64,000 nucleotides of DNA, taken from JADGHX01 sp035760965. Lineage in GTDB: Bacteria; Pseudomonadota; Gammaproteobacteria; Steroidobacterales; Steroidobacteraceae. Each line of letters starts with the position of its first letter. Position 1 is the first letter of the stretch. Below, in pieces: positions 1-8,380 of this stretch. The position numbers were made by a program, and so were the translations under genes. The notes beneath the pieces are model-generated. The model worked only from the letters and a program-made list of their open reading frames with translations, did not search any database and was not told where the DNA came from. The stretch covers positions 1 through 64,000 of the forward strand of contig DASTRY010000086.1 of NCBI GenBank assembly GCA_035760965.1. The letters run 5' to 3'.

Positions 1-545
1 CTCCGAACGTTATCCGCAGGCGAACCCTCGAGGAGCGCCTGGAAGCTCGCCGGAGGCGTCGCTGTGATCCGCGTGGGTGCACCCACGGAATGCACCCACG
101 GAAGCTGAAATGAAGGCGCGCAAGGATGCTCTCGATGACGCGATTCGTTCGACGAAAGCCGCGGTTGCCGAGGGCATCGTGCCCGGTGGCGTGCTTGCTC
201 TGGTGAGAGCGATGGATGCCGTTGCGCGCGCGAGGAGGAGCAATGCGTGGGGGATGAGCGCACGGGTTTGCAGACTATCAAGCGGGCACTCGAAGCTCCG
301 GCACGCCAGATTGCGGAGAATTCCGCATTTGACGGCGGCGTCGTCGTGGACCGCATGCGCAATGGCACCGGCAATTTCGGATTCGACGCCGCGCGCAAGC
401 AGGCATCGTGGACCCGGCGAAAGTCGTACGACTCGCTCTGGAGAATGCCGTGTCGGTCGCAAGCGTATTGCTGCTGACGGAGGCCACCATGACCGAGAAA
501 CCGGAGAAGTGCGAGGAGCACGCCGCAGGTGCGACCGAGTACTGA
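1..545 (+). pseudogene. groL: groEL (chaperonin 60) 3' remnant, frameshifted
   Basis: The three forward frames together spell the C-terminal part of GroEL: a KLAGGVAVIRVGAPT-like stretch near 45-85, then EMKARKDALDDAIRSTKAAV and GIVPGG near 108-190, then DERTG...ALEAPARQIAEN and GNFGFDAA near 250-400, and finally KVVRLALENAVSVASVLL near 418-475. No single frame is open. One break coincides with an exact 13-bp tandem duplication at 78-103. The protein ends in a Glu/Cys-containing tail instead of the usual GGM repeats. The 5' part is outside the window. It is clearly non-functional and probably belongs to an older island copy left of the tRNA repeat at 2280. Confidence 0.85.
78..103. repeat. 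13-bp exact tandem duplication
   Basis: The unit TGCACCCACGGAA occurs twice in a row (78-90 and 91-103). It adds 13 bases inside the groEL remnant and so shifts the frame between the GAPT and EAEMK segments. Confidence 0.9.
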
Positions 546-676
546 CCGGGCCGCCTCAATGCGTTGTACGCATCGGACATGACCTCCTGCTGACACTAGC
601 AGACATCGCTAAGATTCGGCGCGCGCATCTCGAGGAGATCGATCTCCTTTCGCATCGCCCAGGCTTGCAGGATGGC

Positions 677-1132
677 TTAGATGCGCATGCGCTCCTCGCG
701 CTGGCGCTCGCGCGCGACCACGGTCGCGAGCTCTCCCAGCTCGCGAGCCATGGCGGCCACGAGATCGTCGAACGTCACGATCCCAATCAGGCGGCCGTCG
801 GATGCGACGACCGGCAGCCGCCGCACGCCGCGCGCGCGCATCGCTCGCAACGCCTTATCGAGGGCGTCAGAGGCCTGTGCCGTTGCAAGATCGCGGCTCA
901 TCACATCCTCGACGAGTAGCGTCTCGAGCTTGTCCGGCGCCACGGCGAGGATGCCCACCACGATGTCGCGGTCGGTAAGGATGCCGACGGGGCGCGGATT
1001 GTTCTCATCGTCCGTGACGATTACGTCGCCCACATGACGATCGCGCATCACGCGCGCGGCGTCGAAAAGTGTGTCGCTCGGCCGCACGGTTGCCACATCC
1101 CGTGTGCACACGTTATCAACAACCATTTCCAT
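677..1132 (-). CDS. CBS-domain pair protein
   Basis: 151 residues made almost entirely of two CBS motifs: residues about 7-65 (VCTRDVATVRPSDTL ... GILTDRDIVVGI) and about 75-135 (VMSRDLATAQASDAL ... GIVTFDDLV). Stand-alone CBS pairs bind adenosine nucleotides and usually act as energy or redox sensors in the cytoplasm. The gene is intact and lies between a groEL remnant and a Lon-like remnant, as in stress-type gene clusters. The partner is unknown. Confidence 0.85.
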   Translation of the reverse strand: MEMVVDNVCTRDVATVRPSDTLFDAARVMRDRHVGDVIVTDDENNPRPVGILTDRDIVVGILAVAPDKLETLLVEDVMSRDLATAQASDALDKALRAMRARGVRRLPVVASDGRLIGIVTFDDLVAAMARELGELATVVARERQREERMRI

Positions 1133-1339
1133 GCCTCCGTAGATTGAGCGTTACGCCGTCTACTCACGGTACTCCCTCCCCAAGCCTCGACATTGTGCTC
1201 GATCAAGTCTCAGCCGACGCGTGCATTCGCCGAGGCCGCTGATGTAGCAGCCGCCGGAAGTCAGCGCGGCGGCACCACTCACGCATATAGTCCTCCCACG
1301 ACAGCCAGCGCGGAGGACCACGTAGCCCAGCCGCGACGG

Positions 1340-1985
1340 GAAAAGATTGTGCGCCTGCTTTCCGAGTACGACAGTGAGTTCAGTGAGCTCTTCAAGATCG
1401 CGGCCGACTTCGACGAGACGGTCGATCGCACGGCCGACACTCTCTCGCTCTACGCGCGCATCATTGCCGGTGCCGCGCAACGCGAGCGGCTGCGTCCCAT
1501 CGAGGCCGGCGGCGTTGCGCGCCTGGTCGAGCACGGCTCACGGCTCGCCGGAGACTCACGCAAACTCTCCATCCACCAGCGCATCCTCGAGGACGTGCTG
1601 CGCGAGGCGGATCATTTCGCGGGAATCTCCGGAAGCGATGTCGTTCGGCCGGTCGACATACAACGTGCACTCGATGAGCAGGTGAGGCGACTCGGACGTG
1701 TCCACGCCCTGACGCTCGAGGCCATACGTCACGAGAGCCTGCTGATCGAATGCGACGGCGAAACGATCGGTCAGGTAAACGGGCTCTCTGTCGTGCAGGT
1801 GGGCCCGCAGCTGTTCGGCCGGCCCTCGCGCATCACCGCGAGCGTTCGTATCGGTGACGGCGAGGTGCTCGACATCGAGCGGGAGGTCAAGCTGGGTGGC
1901 GCCATTCACTCGAAGGGCGTGCTGATCCTCTCGGCGCTGATCGGGGAGCGATTTGGCGTGCGGCTACCGCTCTCGCTGCACGCAA
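1340..1985 (+). pseudogene. Lon-like ATP-dependent protease remnant
   Basis: The translation resembles the middle and the start of the proteolytic domain of LonB/AAA_32-type proteases: VRLLSEYDSEFSELFKIAADFDETV, AGDSRKLSIHQRILEDVLREAD, then GQVNGLSVVQVG, FGRPSRITA, DIEREVKLGG and IHSKGVLILS. The similarity stops just after PLSLHASL near 1985, before the catalytic Ser/Lys region, and no ATPase domain precedes it. At the 3' edge it runs into the antisense end of the MNT gene at 1906-2268, so a deletion joined the two. The frame stays open to 2374, but that extension has no recognisable homology. Confidence 0.8.
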
Positions 1986-2268
1986 GCCTCGCTTCCCGAA
2001 GCACTCGCTCGCGCATTCTCGGCGGCAGGTCCTCCGGCGTGAGGAGGTCGACGCGTACGCCCAGCGCATCCTCGAGGTCGGCCTGCAAACCACCCAAGTC
2101 GAACAGCGTGGTACCCGGGCTGGCGTCAACGAGCAGATCCAAGTCGCTGCCCTCGCGGTCATCGCCGCGAGCAACTGAGCCGAACACGCGCGGGTTGCTG
2201 AGAGGGCCGCGCGCGATGATCCGCCGACTGGTTTCGCGATACTGGGCCAGGGCTTTTGACGGCTTCAT
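1906..2268 (-). CDS. MntA-like minimal nucleotidyltransferase, 3' end replaced
   Basis: About 92 residues match the MNT family of HEPN/MNT toxin-antitoxin systems. The nucleotidyltransferase signature is present (RVFGSVARGDDREGSDLDLL: GS, RGD, then DxD), followed by VRVDLLTPEDLPPRMRERVL. After about residue 95 the frame runs into antisense Lon-like sequence and adds some 25 unrelated residues. In active systems the MNT protein AMPylates the HEPN RNase and neutralises it. No HEPN gene remains here, so this is a stranded antitoxin. Its start (2268) faces the tRNA repeat at 2280-2324, the same layout as the broken copy at 33587. Confidence 0.75.
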   Translation of the reverse strand: MKPSKALAQYRETSRRIIARGPLSNPRVFGSVARGDDREGSDLDLLVDASPGTTLFDLGGLQADLEDALGVRVDLLTPEDLPPRMRERVLREARLACSESGSRTPNRSPISAERISTPFE

Positions 2269-2279
2269 CCGTGATGATA

Positions 2280-2324
2280 TGGCGCGCCCGGAGAGATTCG
2301 AACTCCCGACCTCCTGGTTCGTAG
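2280..2324 (-). repeat. attL: Left attachment site: tRNA-Arg 3' half
   Basis: 45 bp match the 3' half of the tRNA-Arg at 33853-33897 in the same orientation with one mismatch, including the CCA end, T-arm and part of the anticodon loop. Homology stops at the anticodon loop, a usual crossover place for tRNA-targeting tyrosine integrases. The integrase gene starts 135 bp away. Confidence 0.85.
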
Positions 2325-2458
2325 GGAAAACACATACTGGGAGCTATGCCCTGCGACACCCATTTCCGATGTGAGATCAGCCACTTAAATCAGATTTTGG
2401 CGGCGTCTTGCGGCTGGAGCCGGTCACTTGACGGTCACTCTACTCGAAAGCCGCGCCC

Positions 2459-3964
2459 ATGCCGACCGTAGCGTTGGAACCCGAAAATCTTCATGCCCTG
2501 CCCCACTTGGGGTCGGGCGTGAATCACCAGTGCATCTACTGGGACGCGAAGCTCGAATGCTTTGGCGTACGGGTCTATCCGAGCGGCCGACGCGCCTACG
2601 TCTGCGCCTACCGCTTCCACGGCCGAAAGCGGCTCACGGTGCTCGCGCGGGTGGAGCGCCTGTCGCTCGATGAGGCCCGCACGATGGCGGTCCTCTGCCT
2701 CGCCCGGGCGGCGGGCGGGGACGATCCGAAGGGCCCCTCGCGCAGGAAGCGATCGGCGAAGACGGTCGCGCAGCTGTGCATGGCCTTCATAGAGCAGCAC
2801 GCGAGGGCAAAGCGCCTGAACTGGAAGACCGATCAGTCGGTCCTGCGACGACGGCTGCTCCCGACGCATCGGCATCGTCTCGCGGCGGCGGTCACGAGTG
2901 CTGACATCGAACCCATTCACCGCGCGATCGGCACGCAGCATCCCTATGCCGCGAACCACTTCCTCGATCTCGTCCGCGTGATGTTCAACTGGGGCAAAGT
3001 CGCCGGCTTCGTGCCTCGCGATCACCCGAACCCGGGCGCCGGGATCGGGTACTTTCCCGAACGCCGGCGCAGGCGCTACATCACCCACGTCGAGATGGCG
3101 CCGTTCATCCGTGCGCTCGAGGCCGAAGACAACGAGTACGCGCGTCACGGCTTGTGGATGCTGCTGCTGACGGGCCTTCGGATGCGCGAGTTGCTGAAAG
3201 CCCGATGGGACGACATCGATTGGGAGATGGGGACGCTATTTATCGGACTGACCAAGAATGGTGAACCGCTGCTTACGCCGCTGAGCGATCCCGCGCTCGC
3301 CCGGCTGAAAGCGATCCCGCGAATCGCCGACAACCCCTATATCATCTGTGGCCGAAAGCCTGGCCACCCGCTGACGGGACTCAAAAGACCTCTTGAGCGA
3401 ATTGCTCAGCGCGCGGGACTTGCGAGCATTCGGGTCCACGACATTCGGCGCACCGTGGGGTCCTGGCTTGCGCAAGCCGGCACCTCGCTGCACCTGATCG
3501 GCGATGTGTTGAACCATCGCGACCTCAAGACGACGTTGGGCTACGCCTACTTCCAGACGCAGCAACGGCGCGACGCGTTGGCCGATCACGGTAACCGGGT
3601 TCTGTCATTCGCTGCAGAGCCTCTGCGGCTCACGGCGGCGCCTCCGGTGCTCTCCGTGGAGCACGTTCTACAGCCGAAGGGCTCGCCAGCGCGCCACCGC
3701 CACTACTTCAGTCGCGAGGCGCTTCACGAGCTTGTTTGGACCGCACCGGCGACAGAGATATCGGAACAGCTCGGCGTATCGGATGTCGCACTCGCGAAGC
3801 TGTGTCGACGCGCCGCCATTCCCCGACCCGGGCGGGGCTATTGGGCGCGCGTGGAGGCCGGTCAACGCGTCGCGCGAGTCCCCTTACCGCCGCCTCCGGG
3901 ACATCTGCCGGAACTGCTGAGAATCCGAGGGAACAAACCCGTCGCTGTGGCGGCGGCGTCGTAA
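2459..3964 (+). CDS. int: Tyrosine recombinase (island integrase) with extra C-terminal domain
   Basis: 501 residues. The catalytic domain shows R241 (TGLRMREL), K266 (LTKNGEP), H327-x-x-R330 (VHDIR), H353 (LNHRDL) and Y362 or Y364 (GYAYF). The N-terminal part (about 20-60) resembles the arm-type DUF4102 domain and about 100-190 the core-binding domain. Residues about 415-470 form an additional domain (FSREALHELVW, LGVSDVALAKLCR, AIPRPGRGYWARVEAG) that looks like a small helix-turn-helix module and is absent from minimal integrases. It should catalyse excision and integration at tRNA-Arg. It reads away from the left att copy and is the only mobility gene seen. Confidence 0.93.
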   Translation: MPTVALEPENLHALPHLGSGVNHQCIYWDAKLECFGVRVYPSGRRAYVCAYRFHGRKRLTVLARVERLSLDEARTMAVLCLARAAGGDDPKGPSRRKRSAKTVAQLCMAFIEQHARAKRLNWKTDQSVLRRRLLPTHRHRLAAAVTSADIEPIHRAIGTQHPYAANHFLDLVRVMFNWGKVAGFVPRDHPNPGAGIGYFPERRRRRYITHVEMAPFIRALEAEDNEYARHGLWMLLLTGLRMRELLKARWDDIDWEMGTLFIGLTKNGEPLLTPLSDPALARLKAIPRIADNPYIICGRKPGHPLTGLKRPLERIAQRAGLASIRVHDIRRTVGSWLAQAGTSLHLIGDVLNHRDLKTTLGYAYFQTQQRRDALADHGNRVLSFAAEPLRLTAAPPVLSVEHVLQPKGSPARHRHYFSREALHELVWTAPATEISEQLGVSDVALAKLCRRAAIPRPGRGYWARVEAGQRVARVPLPPPPGHLPELLRIRGNKPVAVAAAS

Positions 3965-3985
3965 CCGTCTGATAGGATCAAGGCT

Positions 3986-4023
3986 GGCCGATTTTGGACT
4001 AAATTGGCCTTTTTGGGTAAAAT
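3986..4023 (+). promoter_or_regulatory. Predicted promoter and operator of the toxin-antitoxin operon
   Basis: TTGGAC (3994-3999), 18 bp, TAAAAT (4018-4023) resembles a sigma-70 promoter. GGCCGATTT (3986-3994) and AAATTGGCC (4001-4009) form a 9-bp inverted repeat with one mismatch over the -35 box, where an autoregulating antitoxin could bind. Transcription would begin near 4030, which supports the ATG at 4082 over the TTG at 4004. Confidence 0.55.
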
Positions 4024-4081
4024 GACCAGCAGCGGGAATATCGCACAGCGTTCCCACAGAGTTGGAGATCCGGAGACTCAC

Positions 4082-4447
4082 ATGACGACCTCAGCAAAGA
4101 CGGCGACGTTTTTGCCTCTTGCGAAACTGCCTCGCGCGCCCGCCTCCGATCTCAAACGGCTCGGGTGGCGAGGAATGATGAATACCCTGCGAGCCAAGGG
4201 GAAGCTGTTGGTCACGAATCACGATGAGCCCGAGGCCGTCATCATTCCGGTGGCCGAATATGACGCTCTCATGCAAATCGTGGAGCAGTCTGCGGCTCAG
4301 ACCGAATCGGCGCTTGCGGGACTACGGCAAAGTTTTGACGAGCGCCTCTCGGTCCTTCAGGGCCGCTCTGCGGCGAGCCGACTGCAGTCGACGATTCGCG
4401 GTCGCGCCAAGCTCAGTGGCAAGGTGAAAGCCGGCTCCGGTTACTGA
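4082..4447 (+). CDS. Phd/YefM-like antitoxin
   Basis: 121 residues from the ATG at 4082, which has GGAG 6-9 bases upstream. Residues about 20-65 (LKRLGWRGMMNTLRAKGKLL, VTNHDEPEAVIIPVAEYDAL) match the Phd/YefM fold: an early helix followed by the 'I(T)xxxxPxAVI(x)PxxxY' strand-helix. The C-terminal half is charged and probably contacts the toxin. The stop overlaps the start of the zeta-like kinase (TGATG). Antitoxins of this type usually repress their own promoter; an inverted repeat lies over the predicted -35 box upstream. Confidence 0.75.
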   Translation: MTTSAKTATFLPLAKLPRAPASDLKRLGWRGMMNTLRAKGKLLVTNHDEPEAVIIPVAEYDALMQIVEQSAAQTESALAGLRQSFDERLSVLQGRSAASRLQSTIRGRAKLSGKVKAGSGY

Positions 4448-5079
4448 TGAGCCGCCCGGTCCTCTATGTGCTGGCCGGCGTCAACGGCGCGGGCAAGAGC
4501 TCGATTGGCGGCCACCTGCTCGAGCGCGAGGGACTCACCTGGTTCAACCCCGATACGTTTGCTCGGGAGCTCAAGGCGGCGACGGGATGCGACCAGGAAA
4601 CCACGAACGCGCAGGCCTGGCAGGAGGGCATGCGTCGTCTTGATGAAGCCCTCAAGAAGGGACTGAACTACGCGTTTGAAACGACACTCGGCGGAAAGAC
4701 GGTGGCGGCGAAGATTCTACAAGCCACGAAAACGCATGACGTATTGATTTGGTTCTGCGGACTTTCTTCCCCCGAGTTGCACATCGCGCGCGTCAAAGCC
4801 CGTGTCGCGGCTGGTGGCCACCCTATTCCCGAAGAGAAGATTCGCGAACGGTATCCCTTGGCGCAGCTGAACCTCATCAATCTCATGCCGCATGTGGCCT
4901 ACATGAAGGTGTACGACAATAGTGCGGAGGCGGCAGCCGACGGCACCGTGCCAGACCCCGTGCTCGTACTTGAGATGGAAAACGGCCGAGTGATCTCGCC
5001 CGCCTCGGACGATCTCAAAGCACTGCAGCGTGCACCGGAGTGGACGAAATCGATTCTGGAAGCCGCGTTACGCAACTGA
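4447..5079 (+). CDS. Zeta-toxin-like P-loop kinase
   Basis: 210 residues. The Walker A motif is at about 10-19 (AGVNGAGKSS), followed by WFNPDTFAREL near 33 and FETTLGG near 77. This is the arrangement of the zeta-toxin/UNAG-kinase family, where the Asp after the P-loop acts as catalytic base and the product blocks peptidoglycan synthesis. The length suits a minimal zeta protein. It is translationally coupled to the antitoxin gene by a 1-nt overlap. The partner is a Phd-like protein and not the classical epsilon antitoxin. Toxicity is inferred from family and context; a metabolic kinase role is possible. Confidence 0.8.
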   Translation: MSRPVLYVLAGVNGAGKSSIGGHLLEREGLTWFNPDTFARELKAATGCDQETTNAQAWQEGMRRLDEALKKGLNYAFETTLGGKTVAAKILQATKTHDVLIWFCGLSSPELHIARVKARVAAGGHPIPEEKIRERYPLAQLNLINLMPHVAYMKVYDNSAEAAADGTVPDPVLVLEMENGRVISPASDDLKALQRAPEWTKSILEAALRN

Positions 5080-5165
5080 CTGCTCCGCGCCTGACTCCCC
5101 CCAGGGACGCACGGCGAACACAAACCCCGTTCGCTGCTCACGAAACGCTATCTTCAACCTGAGGA

Positions 5166-5530
5166 TCAAGCCGCAGCGCCAGCAATTTCTGGCTCTGGAT
5201 TCCATATCTGCGCGCCTGTGACGACGCTTCCGCCGGTGTGCCAGAGCGCGACGCTGTATCTCGCGCGCGTACTCCCGACATAGAGCTTGTTACGCGAATC
5301 GTCGGTGTTAGTACCGTCGAAAGCCGTCGTATCTCCGCAAAGGAACTTTGCGTGCCGATCTGGCGGGATAATCAGAACGCGCTCAAAGCTCAATCCCTTG
5401 GACTCGCCGAAATTGTACGCCCTGCGGGCCCTCGCAGAGCTCCGGCTTCGCTCGCCGATCCCAGCGCAGGATTACCGGATTGTATGCTTTGATGTAGTCG
5501 TCGATGCGCGATGAAGGAACGGCGAACACG
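5166..5530 (-). pseudogene. UvrD/Rep-type helicase C-terminal remnant
   Basis: Reading leftward, one frame gives SSRIDDYIKAYNPVILRWDR and LCEGPQGV, then after a frameshift near 5400 a second frame gives LSFERVLIIPPDRHAKFL and NKLYVGSTRARYSVAL. The last piece is motif VI of superfamily-1 helicases (YVxxTRAR). The ATPase half is missing; directly upstream lies a fragment of a sensor gene, so two unrelated fragments were joined. Confidence 0.7.
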
Positions 5531-6180
5531 CCCCGGTTACCGGGCGTACTGCGTAGGAACAGAGGTGACCTCCGCCAACAAGGTCCTGCGCGGAGCGGCT
5601 CGTGAAAGATCGTTCCGTGGCCAATGCCCCGGTGGGCGATGATGTCCATCCGTTCTCCATCATTGCCGACGAGTTGGATCGTGCCGCGATCTGTCCCGGT
5701 GAACGCGACTGCCGCCGCCAGAATCTCACCGAGGGCCGCATCCAGGTTGGTTTCATTCGCGAGCTTCGAGTGCACTTCGTAGAGTCTGCGCATCCCCGCG
5801 AGATCAGCGGTCAGCTGTGCTTGGCTCTCGCGCAACGCATCTTGCGCGCTCTTGCGCGCCGCGATGTCGGAGAACGTGACCGCGACGCCCTTGCGGCTAT
5901 CGCCGCCACGAAGGGGCAGAATACGGCGCGAGTACCACAGGCCCTCGATGCTGCGCACTTCACTTTCGCTCAGAGTGTCCGCCCGTATCACATCCAGCAC
6001 GTCGCTGATGAAGTGCGGATCGCGGAATCTCGGCGACAGATCCGTGATGCGGCGACCCACGTCGCCTGGCATCAGCGGAAACAGCGCGTTCACGGCTGGC
6101 GTGAACCATTGCACGCGGAGCTGGTGATCCAAAAACCACGTCATGATGTCCGCGGAGCTCAGCACGCTGGCTTGCGTTTG
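5530..6180 (-). pseudogene. PAS-GAF sensor gene fragment
   Basis: The translation contains a PAS domain typical of CheB/CheR-PAS hybrid sensors (SADIMTWFLDHQLRVQWFTP, GDVGRRITDLSPRF, GLWYSRRILPLR, VTFSDIAARKSAQDAL) followed by the first half of a GAF domain (YEVHSKLANETNLDAALGEI, FTGTDRGTIQLVGNDGERMD). The GAF domain breaks off near 5600 and is joined to helicase sequence. There is no methyltransferase, HisKA or ATPase part, so it cannot signal. Confidence 0.75.
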
Positions 6181-6199
6181 TAGCTTCGCCGGTTGTGAT

Positions 6200-6640
6200 C
6201 TGGGAGACGACATGATTGCGGAGTACGCGCTCGATGTGAGCGATCGCAAGCGTGCTGAGCAGGCCGTGCGCGAGAACGAGCAGCGCTTTCGGGCGTTCGT
6301 GATGGCGAGTGCCGACATCGTCTACCGCATGAACGCGGATTGGTCGGAGATGTGGCAGCTACGCGGCGCGGGGGTGATTCCCGACCTGCCCGAGCCGACC
6401 GCCAATTGGCTCGACGTGTACATTCATCCGGAGGATCGCACGCAGGTAGTCGAGGCAGCTCGCGCAGCTGTCGAAGCCAGAGCCGTATTCGACGCGGAGT
6501 ATCGAGTCCGTCGCACCGATGGCAGCTTCGGCCGAACGCACTCGCGGGCGGTGCCCATCCTCAATGAACGAGGCGAGATCATCGAATGGCTCGGAACCGT
6601 CAGTGATGTCGCAACATGCGCCATGAGTGACGGTCCGTGA
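6200..6640 (+). pseudogene. PAS-domain sensor fragment, inverted relative to the neighbour
   Basis: The forward frame encodes DVSDRKRAEQAVRENEQRFR, ASADIVYRMNADWSEMWQLR, ANWLDVYIHPEDRTQVVEAA and FDAEYRVRRTDGSFG, a PAS fold with its PAC motif. It probably came from the same kind of multi-PAS sensor as the minus-strand fragment that meets it head to head near 6190, so an internal inversion or two insertions is likely. No kinase domain follows. Confidence 0.7.
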
Positions 6641-6745
6641 CGGAAATCAGCAGCCGCAGGCTGCGCGTGATTTCGCTGCAAACCCGCAAAGGCAGGCGCA
6701 CACTGCAACTCGCTCGGGTGGCGGAGACGGTGAATGGAGAGGACT

Positions 6746-7138
6746 ATGAACATGGTGTCGTGGCCCCTTGCGAAGGATACGGACCCGGGCTCCGCTCAAA
6801 GGCAGGGGCCAGGCCCCATCCGCACGCGCTCCGAAGTCGAAAGAGAGGAACGCGCAAACCAGAGACGGCATGAGCTGGCGGTGCAGCGTTCCGAGCTGAA
6901 TCCGCCCGATGTACGCATTCGCGTCTGGGAGAAGCTGCACGGACTGCGTCTGCCATCGGATTTAGCCCATCCAATCCTCGGCGTCATCGCAGTGGGCACG
7001 CGGCTCACATTGGCGGAGGTCCACGCAGAACAACGTGCGCGCGCAAGCCGGTGCACAGCGCGAGGCGAGACAGAGACAGAGAAGTCCGGTGATTCGCTAT
7101 CGACGAGCGACAGATCCACCACGCATCGGATCGGGTGA
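6746..7138 (+). CDS. Hypothetical small protein
   Basis: 130 residues from the ATG at 6746, with GGAG 6-9 bases upstream. The central part (about 35-100: RRHELAVQRSELNPPDVRIR, VWEKLHGLRLPSDLAHPILG) looks like a conserved, soluble, helical protein; the C-terminal 30 residues are of low complexity. No family was recognised. The upstream context contains only a TGTGCG half-site of the island motif. Confidence 0.45.
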   Translation: MNMVSWPLAKDTDPGSAQRQGPGPIRTRSEVEREERANQRRHELAVQRSELNPPDVRIRVWEKLHGLRLPSDLAHPILGVIAVGTRLTLAEVHAEQRARASRCTARGETETEKSGDSLSTSDRSTTHRIG

Positions 7139-7523
7139 ACTCATATCGATGTGCTCGCGGCGAGCCTGCCCGCCGCTTCACGCGTGTGCCGGCATGCAGC
7201 CGCCGCGACAAAATCCCTGCGTGCCGCACGTCCACCGGACGGGTAACTGACGCGAAGTCAATCGATGAGGTAGTCCGCGCGCAATGGCACCGCTCCGTCC
7301 GGCGGGCTCCGGCACAGTGCTCAGCAATGCCATGGGCGCAGAGTACTGCACGGGCGGGCAACCAGGAGCCCAATCTCTCGCACGTGCGAGCGGCGATTGG
7401 TCGAGCGCTCCCGAAGAGCTCCACGTGCATCGCCTTGCTGTGGCCGCGGTCGAGCGTAGCGGCGCTCTGCAAGTAAAGGGTTTCCACATGCGCGGACAGT
7501 ATTGACCTCGCGGCGAAACCATC

Positions 7524-7539
7524 TGTGCGGCAGCGCGCA
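7524..7539. promoter_or_regulatory. Island motif site
   Basis: TGTGCG-GCAG-CGCGCA, 150 bp before the DUF3562 gene; one mismatch to TGTKCG-N4-CGMACA in the right half. Confidence 0.4.
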
Positions 7540-7638
7540 GAGCATCGCGCGAGGCATTGCGACGCTGCGGCGTTCGTGCTCACACTGGCACTTGGGGAGT
7601 CTGATGAGACGCTGCGTGCCATCAATCAGGCTGTGTTC

Positions 7639-7654
7639 TGTGCGCTGGCGCACC
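7639..7654. promoter_or_regulatory. Island motif site
   Basis: TGTGCG-CTGG-CGCACC, 35 bp before the DUF3562 start at 7689; one mismatch to the proposed consensus, at the last base. Confidence 0.5.
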
Positions 7655-7688
7655 GCGTACGACCCGCGCTTTGCGGTGCTATGGTGGC

Positions 7689-7943
7689 ATGAGGCCTTCC
7701 AATGCAAAGCTGCGGATCGCGCGCGAATCAGCCGTGCAATCCCTTGCCGCTCGGACAGGAACGTCACTGGCTGAAGCGCAGACGCTGTTCGACGACGAAT
7801 TCGCGCGGCTTGGCCATGGCGCCACCGTACAAACCTATCTGCACCTGCTGGCCGAATCCAACGTGCACGCAAGGCTCCGTGCTGCAGGCCGAACGGCGCG
7901 AGGCACTGACGAACCCGCGTTGCGCCAGAACGCGAAGCGGTGA
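7689..7943 (+). CDS. DUF3562 family protein
   Basis: 84 residues from the ATG at 7689; a TTG at 7671 is the alternative. The pattern ESAVQSLAARTGTSLAEAQ, LFDDEFARLGHGATVQTYLH, LLAESNVHARLR is that of DUF3562: a short helical protein with a small helix-turn-helix-like N-terminus, found singly and in tandem in proteobacterial stress-type islands. The function is unknown. Two island-motif sites lie within 165 bp upstream. Confidence 0.7.
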   Translation: MRPSNAKLRIARESAVQSLAARTGTSLAEAQTLFDDEFARLGHGATVQTYLHLLAESNVHARLRAAGRTARGTDEPALRQNAKR

Positions 7944-8048
7944 GCGTTACAGAGCAAGCGCGAATACTCCGCACAGAGTGAAGCAGTACGTGACGTTATC
8001 GGACACGGCTCTTCGGTGGAGACAGCTCGTGGCCAACGCTCGCGGGAA

Positions 8049-8294
8049 TCACGGGGCAGAGAGCCCACTGTCACCCTTCCTGATGTGCTCGATGATTCTC
8101 ATCTGGGCGGCGTGACGACCTGCCGCTTCACGCGTGTGCCGGCACGCATCAGATGATGCGAAATCCGCGCATCCGCACGTCCAACCGCCACCGAACTCGT
8201 AGCCTACGCGGAATCGATCGATGAGATAGTCCGCGCGGGCGACAGCACCGCGGCGTCCGGTTTCCTCCAGCGAAGGGATCATCAATACTGGCAA
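8049..8294 (-). CDS. Small Cys/His protein with SWIM-like motif
   Basis: 81 residues. DYLIDRFRVGYEFGGGWTCG followed by CADFASSDACRHTREAAGR gives C-x-C-x(n)-C-x-H, the spacing of a SWIM-type zinc site. SWIM motifs bind DNA or proteins. A degraded copy lies at 7165-7345. An island-motif site (8382-8397) lies 88 bp upstream. M5 is an alternative start. Confidence 0.5.
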   Translation of the reverse strand: MPVLMIPSLEETGRRGAVARADYLIDRFRVGYEFGGGWTCGCADFASSDACRHTREAAGRHAAQMRIIEHIRKGDSGLSAP

Positions 8295-8380
8295 GCAACC
8301 TCCTGCGGCTGAAAGGCCACACGCGAAAGAGTACGGCTAGGCTGAAGAGCGGTCTGTGCGGCACCGCCCCGAGAACTGCT

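Larger units (their letters stand above)
7139..7688. other. Gene-free stretch with a degraded duplicate
   Basis: Positions about 7165-7345 are a degraded copy of about 8105-8294, which encodes the CxC...CxH small protein on the minus strand; CCGCTTCACGCGTGTGCCGG is shared exactly. The copy has frame breaks. The rest shows no convincing gene. Two island-motif sites lie at 7524-7539 and 7639-7654. Confidence 0.55.

Noticed and set aside
1986..2374. Plus-strand continuation of the Lon-like frame as a real protein
   Set aside because: It is antisense to the MNT gene and then crosses the tRNA repeat; composition is Arg/Ser-rich with no motif.
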